Translations under genes and position numbers: made by a program
In this document: positions 1-11,500 of the stretch, piece after piece
How the letters are laid out: every line of letters begins with the position of its first letter
How positions within the stretch are numbered: the stretch's first letter is position 1
Notes under the pieces: model-generated
Told to the model about the DNA's origin: nothing
What the model saw: the letters and a program-made list of their open reading frames with translations, nothing else
Database searches by the model: none
From: Macrotis lagotis
Lineage: Eukaryota > Chordata > Mammalia > Peramelemorphia > Peramelidae
Direction: 5' to 3'
DNA: 64,000 nt
Assembly (NCBI RefSeq): GCF_037893015.1
Contig: NC_133666.1
Coordinates: forward strand, 653,036,957 to 653,100,956

Positions 1-34
1 TCTTTTGTTTTTACATCACCTACATTTCTTTTTT

Positions 35-1092
35 TTTATTTTTTCTTTTAGAAAGATTTTGTTTGAATTTTACAAATTTTCCCCCATTCTTGCTTCCCTC
101 CCCCCACCCCCCCCACAGAAGGCATTCTGTTACATTGTTTCCATGGTATAAATTGATCTCAGTTGAATGTGATGAGAACATATCCTTAAGGAAGAAAAAT
201 AAAGTATAAGAGATAGCAAAATTACATAATAAGATAATGGGTTTTTTTCTAAATTGAAGGTAATAGTCTTTGATTTTTGATCAAACTTCACAATTCTTTC
301 TCTAGATACAGATGGTATTCTCCATCACAGATATCCCAAAATTGTCCCTGATTGTTGCACTGATGAATGAGCAAGTCTATTAAGGTTGATCATCACCCCC
401 ATGTTGCTGTTAGGGTGTACAATGTTCTTCTGGTTCTGCTCATCTCACTCAGCATCAGTTCATGCAGATCCTTCTAGGCTTCCCTTAATTCCCATCCTTC
501 CTGATTTCTAATAGAACAATAGTGTTCCATCACATACATTTACCACAGTTTATTAAGCCATTCCACAATTGATGGACATTCACTTGATTTCCAATTCTTT
601 GCCACCACAAACAGGGCTGCTATGAATATTTTTGTACGAGTGATTTTTTTTTATCCTTTATTATAATCTCTTCAGGATATAGACCCAATAGTGGTATTGC
701 TGGATCAAAGGGTATGCACGTTTTTGTTGCCCTTTGGGCATAATTCCAAATTGCTCTCCAGAATGTTTGGATGAGTTTGCAGCCCCACCAACAATATATT
801 ATTGTCCCAGATTTCCCACATCCTTTCCAACATTGATCATTGTCCTTGCTGATCATATTGGCCAGTCTGAGAGATGTGAGATGGTATCTTGGAGAAGCTT
901 TAATTTGCACTTCTCTAATAAGTAATGATTTAGAGCAATTTTTCATATGACTGGATTGCTTTGATTTACTCATATGTAAATTGCCTTTGTATATCCTTTG
1001 ACCATTTGCCAATTGAAAAATGGCTTTTTTTAAAAAATTTGACTCAGTTCTCTGTATATTTTAGAAATGAGTCCTTTGCCAGAAATATTAGT
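35..1092 (-). mobile_element. 5'-truncated L1 LINE (3' end), minus strand
   Basis: The minus strand encodes a degraded but recognisable C-terminus of L1 ORF2, including an F-D-P-A-I-P-L-L-G-L-Y-P motif near 660-720, followed by an L1 3' end. The T-rich stretch at about 31-50 is the poly(A) tail read on the opposite strand. The fragment is flanked by a 20-bp direct repeat beginning 'atcacctacattt' (15-34 and 1093-1112), as expected of a target-site duplication. The left boundary is approximate because the repeat merges into the tail. The same L1 3' end occurs in the opposite orientation at 63110-63933. Confidence 0.82.
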
Positions 1093-1112
1093 ATCACCTA
1101 CATTTCTTTTTT

Positions 1113-3834
1113 AATTTTTAATTTTTGTACAAGTGATGTTTTTTATACATTACTAAAATATTCTTGTTTAAGATAAAACATAATACCCCCTCCCCCCAAA
1201 AATATAGATCCTCATGAGAAATAAAATAAATATCAATCTGTGTTCTGATACCATCAGCTCTGTCTCAGGTGGATCACATTCTTTATGATAAGTTACTTCC
1301 ATATTTTTCCACTGTTGCTGTTGCTGATTGTAATTCCCCACATCCATACCTCCCCACTACCATATATGATATTTTCTCTCTCCTTTCATTCTGTCCCTCT
1401 TCAAAAATATGTTGTAGGATAGCTGAGTGGCACAGTGGACTGATCACCCTCCCTGGGGCCAAGAAAGCTCACATACCACCCCTGACACCCAGCAATCACC
1501 CAGCTCCATGGGCCTGGACAGGCCACCCAATCCCAGTCCCTTGCAAGAAGTAAAAAAAGAAAATGTGTTATATCCAACTATTCTCTCCTATGATCTACCC
1601 TCTCCTCTATCACCCAGATCCCTCCTTCCCCCCTTCTCTCCTTTTTACTCTAGATATCTATACCCTATTGAGTGTGCATGCTGTTTACTCTCTGAGCCAT
1701 TTCTGATGAGAGTGAAGGTTTCCTCATTCCCCCTCACCTTCCCCACTTTCATATCATTGCAAAAGCTCAATGCAAAAAAAATATCTTTTATATGAAATAT
1801 CTTAGCCTATTCCACCTCTCCTTTCTCTTATTCCCAGTACTTATCTCGTTTAGCAATTGACTCCATTTTTATAATATATTATATCTTCAAATTCAGCTCT
1901 CTCCTGTGCTTCATTTATAAAAGTTCCTACCTGATCTATTAAGTGAGAAGTTTTATATTAATATTATCAGTATCATTTTTCTATGCAGGAATACCTGCAA
2001 TTCATCATCATTAAGTCCCTCATAGTTTACCCTTCTCCTTTGCTCTCTATGCTTCACCTGAGTCCTGTACTTGAAGGTCAAACTTTCTGTTCAGCTTTGG
2101 TCATTTCAACAGGAACATTTGAAATTCCCCTATTTCATTGAAAGTCCATCTTTTCCCTTGGAAGAGGATGTTCAGTTTTGCTGGGTAGTTGATTCTTGGT
2201 TGCATTCCAAACTCTTTTGCCTTCTGGAATATTATATTACAAGCCCTATGAGCCCTTAATGTAGTTGCTGCTAAGTCCTGTGTGATCTTGAATGCAGCTC
2301 CATGATCTTTGAGTTGTGTCCTTCTGGCTGCTTGTAATATTTTCTCTTTGACTTGGGAATTCAGGAACTTAGCTATAATATTCCTGGGGGTGGGTTTTTT
2401 GGGATCTTTCCGGAGTAGATCAGTGGATTCTCTCCATTTCTATTTTTCCCTCTGCTTCTAGTATATCAGGCAATTTTACTGTAGGAATTCTTTAAAAATG
2501 AGGTCAAGGATCTTTTCCTGATCATGACTTTCAGGTATCTCAATAATTTTAAAATTGTATCTTATGGATCTGTTTTCCATATCAGTTGTTTTTTCAATGA
2601 GATGTTTCACATTTTCTTATAATTTTTCATTCTTTTGGTGTTGAAGTATTATATCTTTACTTCTCGTAAAGTCATCAGTTTCCTTTAGCTCCATTCACAT
2701 CTGAAGGATTTGTTTTCCTCAGAGAGCTTTCTAATCTCCTTTTCCATCTGGCCAATTCTGCTTTTTAAAGCATTCTTCTCCTCAATAACTTTTTGAACTG
2801 TTTTATCCATTTGAGCTATGCTTTTTTTTACATGTTATTTTCTTCAGCATTTTTTTGGATCTCCTTGACTAAGCTGCTGACTTCTTTTTCATTTTTTTCT
2901 GCATCTCTCTCATTTCTTTTTCCAATTTTTCTTCTATCTCCTTTACTTGATTTTCAAAATCTTTTTTGAGCTCTGTCATAGCCTGAGTCCAACTTACATT
3001 TTTTCTTGGAGTCTTTAGATGTAGGAGGTTGTACTTCCTTATCTCTAGATTGAGTATTTTGATCCTTCTGGGGGTCATAGACAAAGTATTTCTCAATGGT
3101 GTTCCTATTTTTTCTCTGTTTACTCATTTCTCCAGCCTGTGCCTGGTTTGGGGGTACTTCCTGAACTTTTAAGTATTATTGGGACACCACCCCTCACAAG
3201 GATTTCATTCTATGAAGCTCTGACTGCTCTCCTGGTTGATGAATAACCAGAAGTGCACCCCTCTGTCATGGTGCTGAGGTTGGGGGGGGGGCTAGACTGC
3301 GATCAGGATCTGAATGTGGTTAGAGTCCCAGAGTCCTGTTCCAGGTACAGAGGACAGACCTTGGAAGTCTCCCTTCCCTGCCTTCAGTTGCCTGGAGGCA
3401 CCTGCTTCCTGGCTCCATGCCTGCTTCCGTTTCCTACATCTGGGTTACCATTGCTCTGAGTGCCCTGAGGGCCTGTGCTTGCACTCTGGCAGAGGTACCC
3501 CTGCTGATCCTCCAAGTTGTGCCCAGTTCTCCTTGGGGTGCAGGTCAGGAAACTGCTGCTGCTGCAGGAGCCACAGCTCCCAGGTACCCTAGGGCTCTTT
3601 CTGGGAGGTTGAAGTTTCTTCACTCTAGTGGGGCCACCACTCTAACCCCATGGAGTGGAGTTTTCCCACTATTTTCCAGGTTACCTTGGTCTGGAGAATT
3701 GCCTCACTGGATCTTTCTATGGGTTCTGTCTCTCAAAAATTTAGAGTCATAATTTTAAGATTTTTGAAATATTATGGAGAGAACACCTAGGAGAGGCTCT
3801 TCTCCTGTCACCATCTTGGCTCTGTCGCCCACCG
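1113..3834 (-). mobile_element. HAL1-like LINE (ORF1-only L1 relative), minus strand, nearly full length
   Basis: Read on the minus strand it starts at about 3834 with an L1-type 5' end ('agccaagatggtgac') and a GC-richer 5' region (3120-3830). An ORF1 follows: a Lys/Glu-rich coiled coil (about 3096-2700), then the RRM-like and C-terminal parts, with an N-I-I-A-K-F motif near 2370 and an R-I-N-Y-P-A-K-L motif near 2180. It then passes directly into a 3' region without any ORF2, which is the layout of HAL1 elements. Several stops and frameshifts break the ORF. A 9-bp repeat 'acatttctt' (1100-1108 and 3835-3843) may be its TSD. A second copy of its 3' part lies at 62336-63093. Confidence 0.65.
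1415..1558 (+). mobile_element. SINE-like insertion of unrecognised family inside the HAL1-like element
   Basis: This 144-bp block is absent from the homologous HAL1-like copy at about 62640. It starts 'gtaggatagctgagtggcac' and ends in an A-rich tail (about 1549-1563). Imperfect direct repeats flank it ('aaaatatgtt' on the left, 'aaaatgtgtt' on the right). The head resembles a tRNA-derived A-box region, but I do not see a clear B-box, and it differs from the two abundant SINE families in the window. Confidence 0.5.
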
Positions 3835-3843
3835 ACATTTCTT

Positions 3844-5027
3844 AAGAAATCTTTCCCCCTTACAGAGAGATATTTCTTACAATAAAGAATGGGGGGGGGA
3901 AGTTAGCAAAATTAATCAAAATAATGAAAAGTTTGACATTATACATAGTATTCCAGATCCATAGCCTTCCCACTTCTGTAAATAAATGAGTAAAGATTCC
4001 TTCTCATATCTGTTCTTTGGATCTAAGCTTGGTCATTATAATTGTGTAGCATTAATCTTCAATTGTTTTATTGTATTCAATAATTTAGCATTGACTTGAT
4101 GGGAGACATTGCTTTTTTTTTCTTCTGAAATCCAAACTTGTGTTTTTATCAGCAGAGAAAACATGCAGTGTGTAAACTTCTTCCAATTCAGATGGGCAAC
4201 TCATCTGTATCCTAAAGCCTTACAGAATTGCTTGAGACATTGCAAGGTTGATACCCATAGTCATATAGCTAATGTGTGTCAGGGTTTTGGACTTGAGCTC
4301 ATGTCTTCCTGACTCCATGTCTCACCCATCATCCATTACACCATGCTGTTTTTCATAAGACATAGTGTCAGATGTATAAAAAATGAAGCTGGAAAAATTG
4401 TTAGCTAATGTATTGAATAGAATCAGTGTCCAACAAAACTTCAGTACACTAGTATGATTGGTAAGAACTAGTAAGGTAAAACTCTGTTGTTAAGCTTAAG
4501 AAATTTAACTGCATAAATGTAATGGAGTGGACTTGGTTAGACCAGTATTTCATGCAAAGAACAACTGGTATTAATGGATTACAAGCTCAGGAATTCTAAA
4601 AGCCCTGTGGGATATTTCATGTAAATACATCATATCTAGATGTAGGGATGTCATAGTTCTGCCATCCCCTAACCTAACCAGGTTTCATCTGGTATGTTGT
4701 GTCCAGTTCAGGAGCCACATTTTGTGAGCAATGACAAGATGAAGCATGATCAAAGGAGAGTGAATAATATGAGAAGAAAACTTGATACCATGTAATAGAA
4801 ATATTGAGAAAATGAGTTTTTCTCAATAGAATTTTCTAAAAATCAAATAATTTATTATTATTATTATTTCCTTATTTAGCACTTTAAAATTTGCAACATG
4901 CTCTATGAATATTATCTCATTTTAATCCTCCAAAAAATTTTGGGAAGCAGGTGCTATTAATATCTTCATTTTATAGATAAACTGTCAAAGATTGTTGGGT
5001 GGGAAGAGGTTCAGAGAGAGGGAAGGA

Positions 5028-5079
<52 letters not shown>

Positions 5080-5496
5080 ACAAAAGGTTCCACTCCAGAA
5101 TTTCTTAGTTTTTAGTGTTCTGAGGAATTCCTATAAGCCAGAATACTGAGAATGAGAGACCAAGGACAACCAAGATATTCAGTTTTAGTTCTCTGTTGTG
5201 TTTCCAAAGATGAGGGCTTAGCAAGAGCATATTCATTCAAGTACCCAGGCTCAAGTGGATGGATCTTGATGGATCCACCCTGAATTCCTTTCCCCACCTT
5301 CCCCCTTCTACCCTGAAGCTCTAAGTTTGATTTTTTTATCCGATGACTGACTCTCATTTCAAAAAACTGGGGAGCATAAGGTAATTCTGCTCTCTTCATT
5401 TTCAAATAGCATATCCACTCTCAGCCTCTCAGATGACCTCTCTTCCTGTTCTCTTTAGGTAATATGTTCCTTTTCTTCATTATCCATTTTTTCCAG
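3844..5496. other. MUC16 intron sequence left of the first visible exon
   Basis: No exon is visible here; in particular the 173-nt exon that should precede the 5497 linker is absent. An L1 3'-UTR-like fragment (minus) occupies about 3860-4095, including 'aagcttggtcattataatt'. MIR-type cores lie at about 4190-4350 and 4850-4995. The rest is unassigned. Confidence 0.5.
5031..5078. repeat. (AG)24 microsatellite
   Basis: Uninterrupted AG dinucleotide tract of 48 bp in the intron before the first visible MUC16 exon. Confidence 0.97.
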
Positions 5497-5532
5497 GTTA
5501 TAATGAACACACTCCAGTCCAGTTGTCTACTA
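5497..5532 (+). CDS. MUC16: MUC16 exon 1 in window: 36-nt linker (G-Y-N-E-H type)
   Basis: Follows 'ttttttccag' and precedes 'gtaagt'; phase 1 to phase 1. It encodes a short linker G-Y-N-E-H-T-P-V-Q-L-S-T that follows the SEA domain whose last exon lies outside the window. Confidence 0.85.
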
Positions 5533-8500
5533 GTAAGTATTCAAGTATTCAGATTCCATTTGAATTCTAGATTATATTGAAGTCTTGATTCTGGTTCTCC
5601 TAAATAAGGATCACATTATGACTCTATGAAATAGATATGACTCCCTGACCCAATGACTTTCTCAGGTACCAGGCAGTGGAATAGCTCCTCATCACTCAAA
5701 GATCTTCAAATGGATGCTCTCTGACAACCTGATAGGGATGTTGTAGAGTTCTCTGTAGACTAGATGCCTTCTTAAGTTCCTTCAATCCAGAAGTTCTATG
5801 ATTTTGTAAGGGAAAAGCCTGAGAGATGCAGAATCATGGTCTCCAGAATTCCAAGTTCCTTTCTTATAGGTTAGATAATGTATACTATTCAGGCTATCCA
5901 AATAGGGAGATCAAGAAAGAAAGCAGGTCACAGATCTATGGAAAAGAGTGTTGAGAATTAGTCTCACATTGTGAGTTGCCATGAAGTTCTAAATTCCCCC
6001 TTTTTCCTCCCAACATATGTAAAACACTGATAGTATACTTTATCCAATGATCATATGATAGGATCCTATTTTAGGGAAGCCATCAGAGAAATTTAATTAA
6101 TCCATTCATTCATCTATTGAATAAACATTTATTAGGCACCAGCTAGGTGCAGAGCCCTGAAATTGTTGGGGGGAACCAAAAATCAACATTTTCATTCATT
6201 ATGCTTTCCTGTGTCCAACCATGGTGTCTCATGACATTCTTTCCAGCAGCTCCAGGGTTACAGACTTCTCCATCCTCATCTGCAACCTCTCCGGTGCCCA
6301 CAAAGCCTGGAGGCTCCACAGGTAGGAATGGAGTAATTTCAGTACCTGGAGAGTTCCCAGGGTGTTGTAAGAATGTACTAACCAAAAGAGAGGAAAGTTC
6401 TAAGTCTTTCAAAACTTCTTCATTCTAAGAAATGGTCATTTGCCAGAGAAAAGAAAAATCAAGATGTTTTCTTTGGGATGTGTCTGTCCCCTTCATATCC
6501 AAGTGGCCAGATAAGAATTTAATTTTTGGCAATTTAATAACTAGAAAAATATCTGTGGGCTTCAGGGATGAATCCACTTATCCAACCTAAAAGCTAAAGA
6601 GAGTGAAGAATCGGGACATCACATTATAGGAAACCCCTAAGCTGACAATCTTTCTCCCAAAGTGGTGCATCATTCAGATCACTGTTCTTGCCTACTGTCA
6701 CTGAAACTCCCCTCATAGCTCAATCCCTATCTGGAGACTGTAACATTTCAAACATAGCTAATTGAGCCATTCTCCCATGAAGTTCATCATCCATTTCCCT
6801 TCATGGCAGCATCCATATAGTGATATTCTCTATGGTTTTCCATTTCAATAACTTCAGCTTCTGTGTCAACTGCATTCACTCCAGGAACATCTTTGGTTCC
6901 TTCATTGGTTTCCATCACCACAGGTATCAATGATCATATCTATTATTCATTCCTAGGAAAGTGTAATTGGGCATGAACTTTGAAAATGTGACATGAAGAA
7001 CAAGGGAAAGTCAGGGAAGGACTGTCTCATGAGACAGAAATGGACATTCATGAGACAGAAATTTTGAGCTTTCCTTTCAAAAAGTATATCTGAGTGCCCC
7101 TGGGTAAGTTGATGCACCCATGATTTAGACATGGAGGATTCTCCCTTTCCTCCACTGCAGCCACTGGCCACAGCCTGGAAGCTTTCACACTGAACTTCAC
7201 CATCACAAACCTTGTCTACACAGCTGACATGGGCAACACTGGGTCCAATAAATTCAACACCACAGAGAAAATCCTGCAGCACCTGGTGAGATGCAAACTA
7301 CCCAAAATCCCCTACTCCTTTATTCTCCATACGCGAGATTTTCTTGTGCATATCTTTGACTCTAGGCCCTACCTAGACTTTAAAAGTTTACTCCCTTATG
7401 AGGCATCTATGTAGTTTGATGGATATTAATTTGAAAAGCACCATATATAAGTTATCTCATTTGGTCATCACTAAGAGGTAAGTGCTATTATTACCTGTAT
7501 TTTATGATGAGACAGTTGAGTCAGACTGATGTTAAATAATATGCCCAGAGCTATACATTTAATAAGTTTCTGAACCTGAGATCTTCCTAATTTTAGGTTC
7601 TATCCTCTATCCACAGGGATACCTAGCTGCTACAGTCCTAACAGGGCTCTTAACTTTGAGTCAGGAAGAACCAAGTTCAAATACCAATATAGATTTTTAC
7701 AAGATGTGTGATCTTGGGCAAGTCACTTGGTTTCTTTCAGATAGCATCCACTACATAGGGTTTTTGTGAGGAACAGATGAGATAACATATACAGTGCTTT
7801 TTAAACCTTAAAGTATTAGAAAAGTCTTGTCTCTAATTATTATTCCCATCTCCTTTCTTTATCAGCTTGACACCCTGTTCAGGAATAGCAGCATTAGCTC
7901 TCTCTATTCTGGATGCAGAGTGATATCTTTGAGGTAAGATTCTAGAAGCTGAGTTGTTCTGAGGAGGGCACATAATCTCAGCTCCTGGTCACACAGCTAG
8001 GGTTAAAGTTGAACAAACAAGAAAGACAATCCCTCCCCATACTTCTACCATGTTCAAATTTCCCAAAGTGCTTCATTTCTCTCTGGTTTGGATTCTTGGA
8101 ACAGTGATTCCCCTTATAAGTCATAATTCAGAACAAATTCTCTAATGTCAGGTTCTTTTTAATGGAGATCTGTGGTTGCTACCCACACTGTAGATGTGAA
8201 AGCTCATCAATCTTTCCAGGGTCACTTTCACCTTTCCCTGTGGTAACAAACATCTCAATTTCATTGTCCCCATACCTGTGATTCCCACTAGATGTCTCTG
8301 TTGCCATCTCAGGGGTCTCTATCAACATTTCTTTTCTCAGGTCCAGGAAAGAAGGGTTAGCAACAGGAGTGAATACTGTCTGCCTCCACTGGAGAGAACT
8401 CAGCATCCCTTTCCTGGATAGAGAAAGGGTTTATTGGGAGCTGAAAAACCTAACAAATGGAATCACCAGACTTGGACCTTACACTTTGGATAAGAATAAT

Positions 8501-11500
8501 TTCTACCTCAATGGTGAGCTGTCCTGCTGTGGAAGTGATTCATCCCTGTCTCTCCCCCCAGTTCATTTTTGTACAATACTAATACTAACTTCTTTGCCTG
8601 TTATCCTTACTCTATTCAAGCCCTCACTTCCCTTAGAATTTTTTCTTTTCATTCTTCCTTTTTTTAGCCAACTGCCTAAGACAACTATTTCCCTAAGGTG
8701 CCATTCCTTCTTGATTGATATTCCCTAATGGTAGCTATGGAGATGATTACAAATGTGATTTCCCCTCCTCAGTTCTTAGAATAAGGTTGCTAAAATAAAT
8801 AGGTTTTTATTTTGTGAAATTATTAGCTGTTCAACACTTCTACCCACACAATTAGTACATCACTGTCATACAACCAACAGTCATTGTGTAAAAATTCAAG
8901 CAAATCAATTTCCCCTCTCCGAATTTGGAGGATCCCTCATCAAGGCTGTCTGGCATCCTATCTAGTACCACATATAGTATGTCAGGGGCAGGTATTATAT
9001 ACATATGGATATGTCTATGGGCAGCCAGGTAGTACAGTTAAAGTATCAGATCTGGAGGCAGGAAGATTCATCCTCAGACTTTTTTTTTAGATTTATGATC
9101 CTGAGCAAGTCACTTAACTGTGCATACCTCAGTTTCATCATCTTGTAAAATGAACTGGAGAAGGAAATGGAAAAGCACTCCATTATCTTTGCCAAGAAAA
9201 CCCCAAACAGGTTCATGAAGTCTAACTTGACTGAAACAACTGAATAACAACAAAATATATCCATGCACATGAGTATGCATGTATGCATTTATGTATATAG
9301 GCACATGGTGTATTAAAGGCAGGTCTAATAATATACACATGCATACACAAATGTATGTATATGACATTCATATATACAAATATTTGCATATTTATATTTA
9401 CTGTGTGTTGTATATTTATGGGTGTGTGTGTGTGTATATATAAATACTTCCATAAAATAAATATAAAAATGACATGGAGAGGATACTAGTAGCTGGAGGG
9501 GTAGCTTAGGACATACTTCATGCAGAAGATGACATTTAATCTGAGTCATAAAAGAGATGGACTATCCTAGAAGACAAAGGTGAGACAGGTGCATTTCAGA
9601 CAAGGAGAAGCTAAATTATCTTTTGTTGATAATGCTGTATAGAATTCTTTCTCAGGTATGAACTAGAGATATGCTAGTTTCTCCCAGCCCTAAGTTTTTA
9701 GGGAGAGATATTATGGAGATCTCTCATTCAATTTCAGTTTACCAGTAGAGGTAAACTTGCCATCCTGAAACTTCCTAGCAAGTTAAGAGGATGGGAAAGG
9801 ACCTTGGGGTTAAGCCAGAGTAGGAAGTCAGAAAATTTGCTCCCTTGAATTCCAAAGATCAAGGGTGACCACAGATGAATTGATTTGGACACTAATTTCT
9901 ACATATCCCATTGTTTTCCCCAAAATAATAAATTTCTTTATTTTACCTACTACTCTTCATGTTAGAGACCCAAGGGTAAATAAAATAATTTTCAACTCCC
10001 CTTCCCCAAGGAGCAGATCCCCTAGAAGTTTGGATTAAGCAAACAGACCTCAGTATGTCTGTACCTCTCACACTGTCACTCTTCCTTTTCTTCAAGTATC
10101 TTTTGATCACCTTTATTTATCTCTCCTTTGGTTTCTAGGTTACAATGAGCATGATTCAACCCTGCCTAGTCCCAGTAAGTGTTTTGGCATCTAAGTCCCT
10201 GTTGGGTCCTTAACCTTGTTCCCCCTATGACTCTGGAAGTTGGGATTTGGTTTACCAATCTGAAAACAAGTGTGGCTTTGCTAGTCCCTTTTCTTAAAAC
10301 CTATTCAGCTATTTTGTAGGAGGAAAAATCTAAGAAAGAGACAATGAGTTCTAGTGCCTGAAGGTTTTGAGAAAAGACTTGATAGCTTCTTCTCGGGGAC
10401 CCTGAAAAGGGAATTTCTCAACAAGATGGTTCCTGAGGTCTTTCAAGTTCTGAGATTCAGTGAGAAGGTTTCATCTTCTCCTTTCCAAGGAGGAAAAGCA
10501 TCCAAGATTGTTTCAACCTTTCCTGACTTGGAACCATATCCTCACTATATGAGATCCCCCCATTTCTCTGTCAATTGGACTAGTGGTGACTTGTCAAACT
10601 GTTCCTACAAGGACATTGGGAATGTGGTGGGGGGGAATTCATAAGTTCACAGGTGAACGTCAGCTCAGTAAAAAAGTGGTGAGAGGGAGATACGTAGAGT
10701 TATATCTTGGGTAGCCTTGATTTTTTTTTAATCCCCAAGCTAGACACCAGAATAGCCAAAATGACATGGTGACTCAAATTCATTAAACCAATATTAAAGT
10801 ACCCTCCCTCTTTCCTCTTCATGGAGTCTTGGGGAGTACTAATTTAGTGCTCTGATGACCAGAGCCTTGATGAGATCTCCCTCAGTGAATAACTGCTGTC
10901 TCTAACTATCTCTAATAACTCTTTTTATGCAGCTTCTGGGCTAGAAAGTGCATCAACTTCTTCAACTTCCTTGGGTTCCATAGAGAGGGGAACCTCCACA
11001 GGTAGGAATGTGATGTGTTCAGAACCTTGGAGAGTAATCACTGACCCCATCTGACCCCTTGCCTTCTTTTAACATCTAAGCTAGGGAGAGAAAAGACCTT
11101 TGTTTGCACTCTTTATATATTTCATACACATTTAGTCTGTATATTGAGAGTATGAATTATTGGAAAATAAGAATTTTTTCTTTCTTTTTTTGACTTTGAA
11201 TCCTGAGTGTCCAGAATACTGCCTGGCATAGAGTAGATGATGAATAAATACTTGCTGAGTTGAACAGAATTAACTGACAGAGAATACAATTTTCCCCAGT
11301 CTCTATGACACAAGACAAGTTAACCTGGTTTTCATTCATCTTGGTTTTCTTTTTTTTTTTTTTAATCAATCAGCTCCTGTGCAGACCACATTTATCCCAT
11401 CAACCTCTCTGGCTCCATCATCATTATCCAGCACCACAGGTAGAGTGCCCCTGCTTCTATGATTCACTTCCTGAAGTGTCTTACTGATTTAAGAGAAGAA

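Noticed and set aside
10354..10644. 96-codon open frame in the intron after exon 7
   Set aside because: No domain, no fitting splice sites; consistent with chance.
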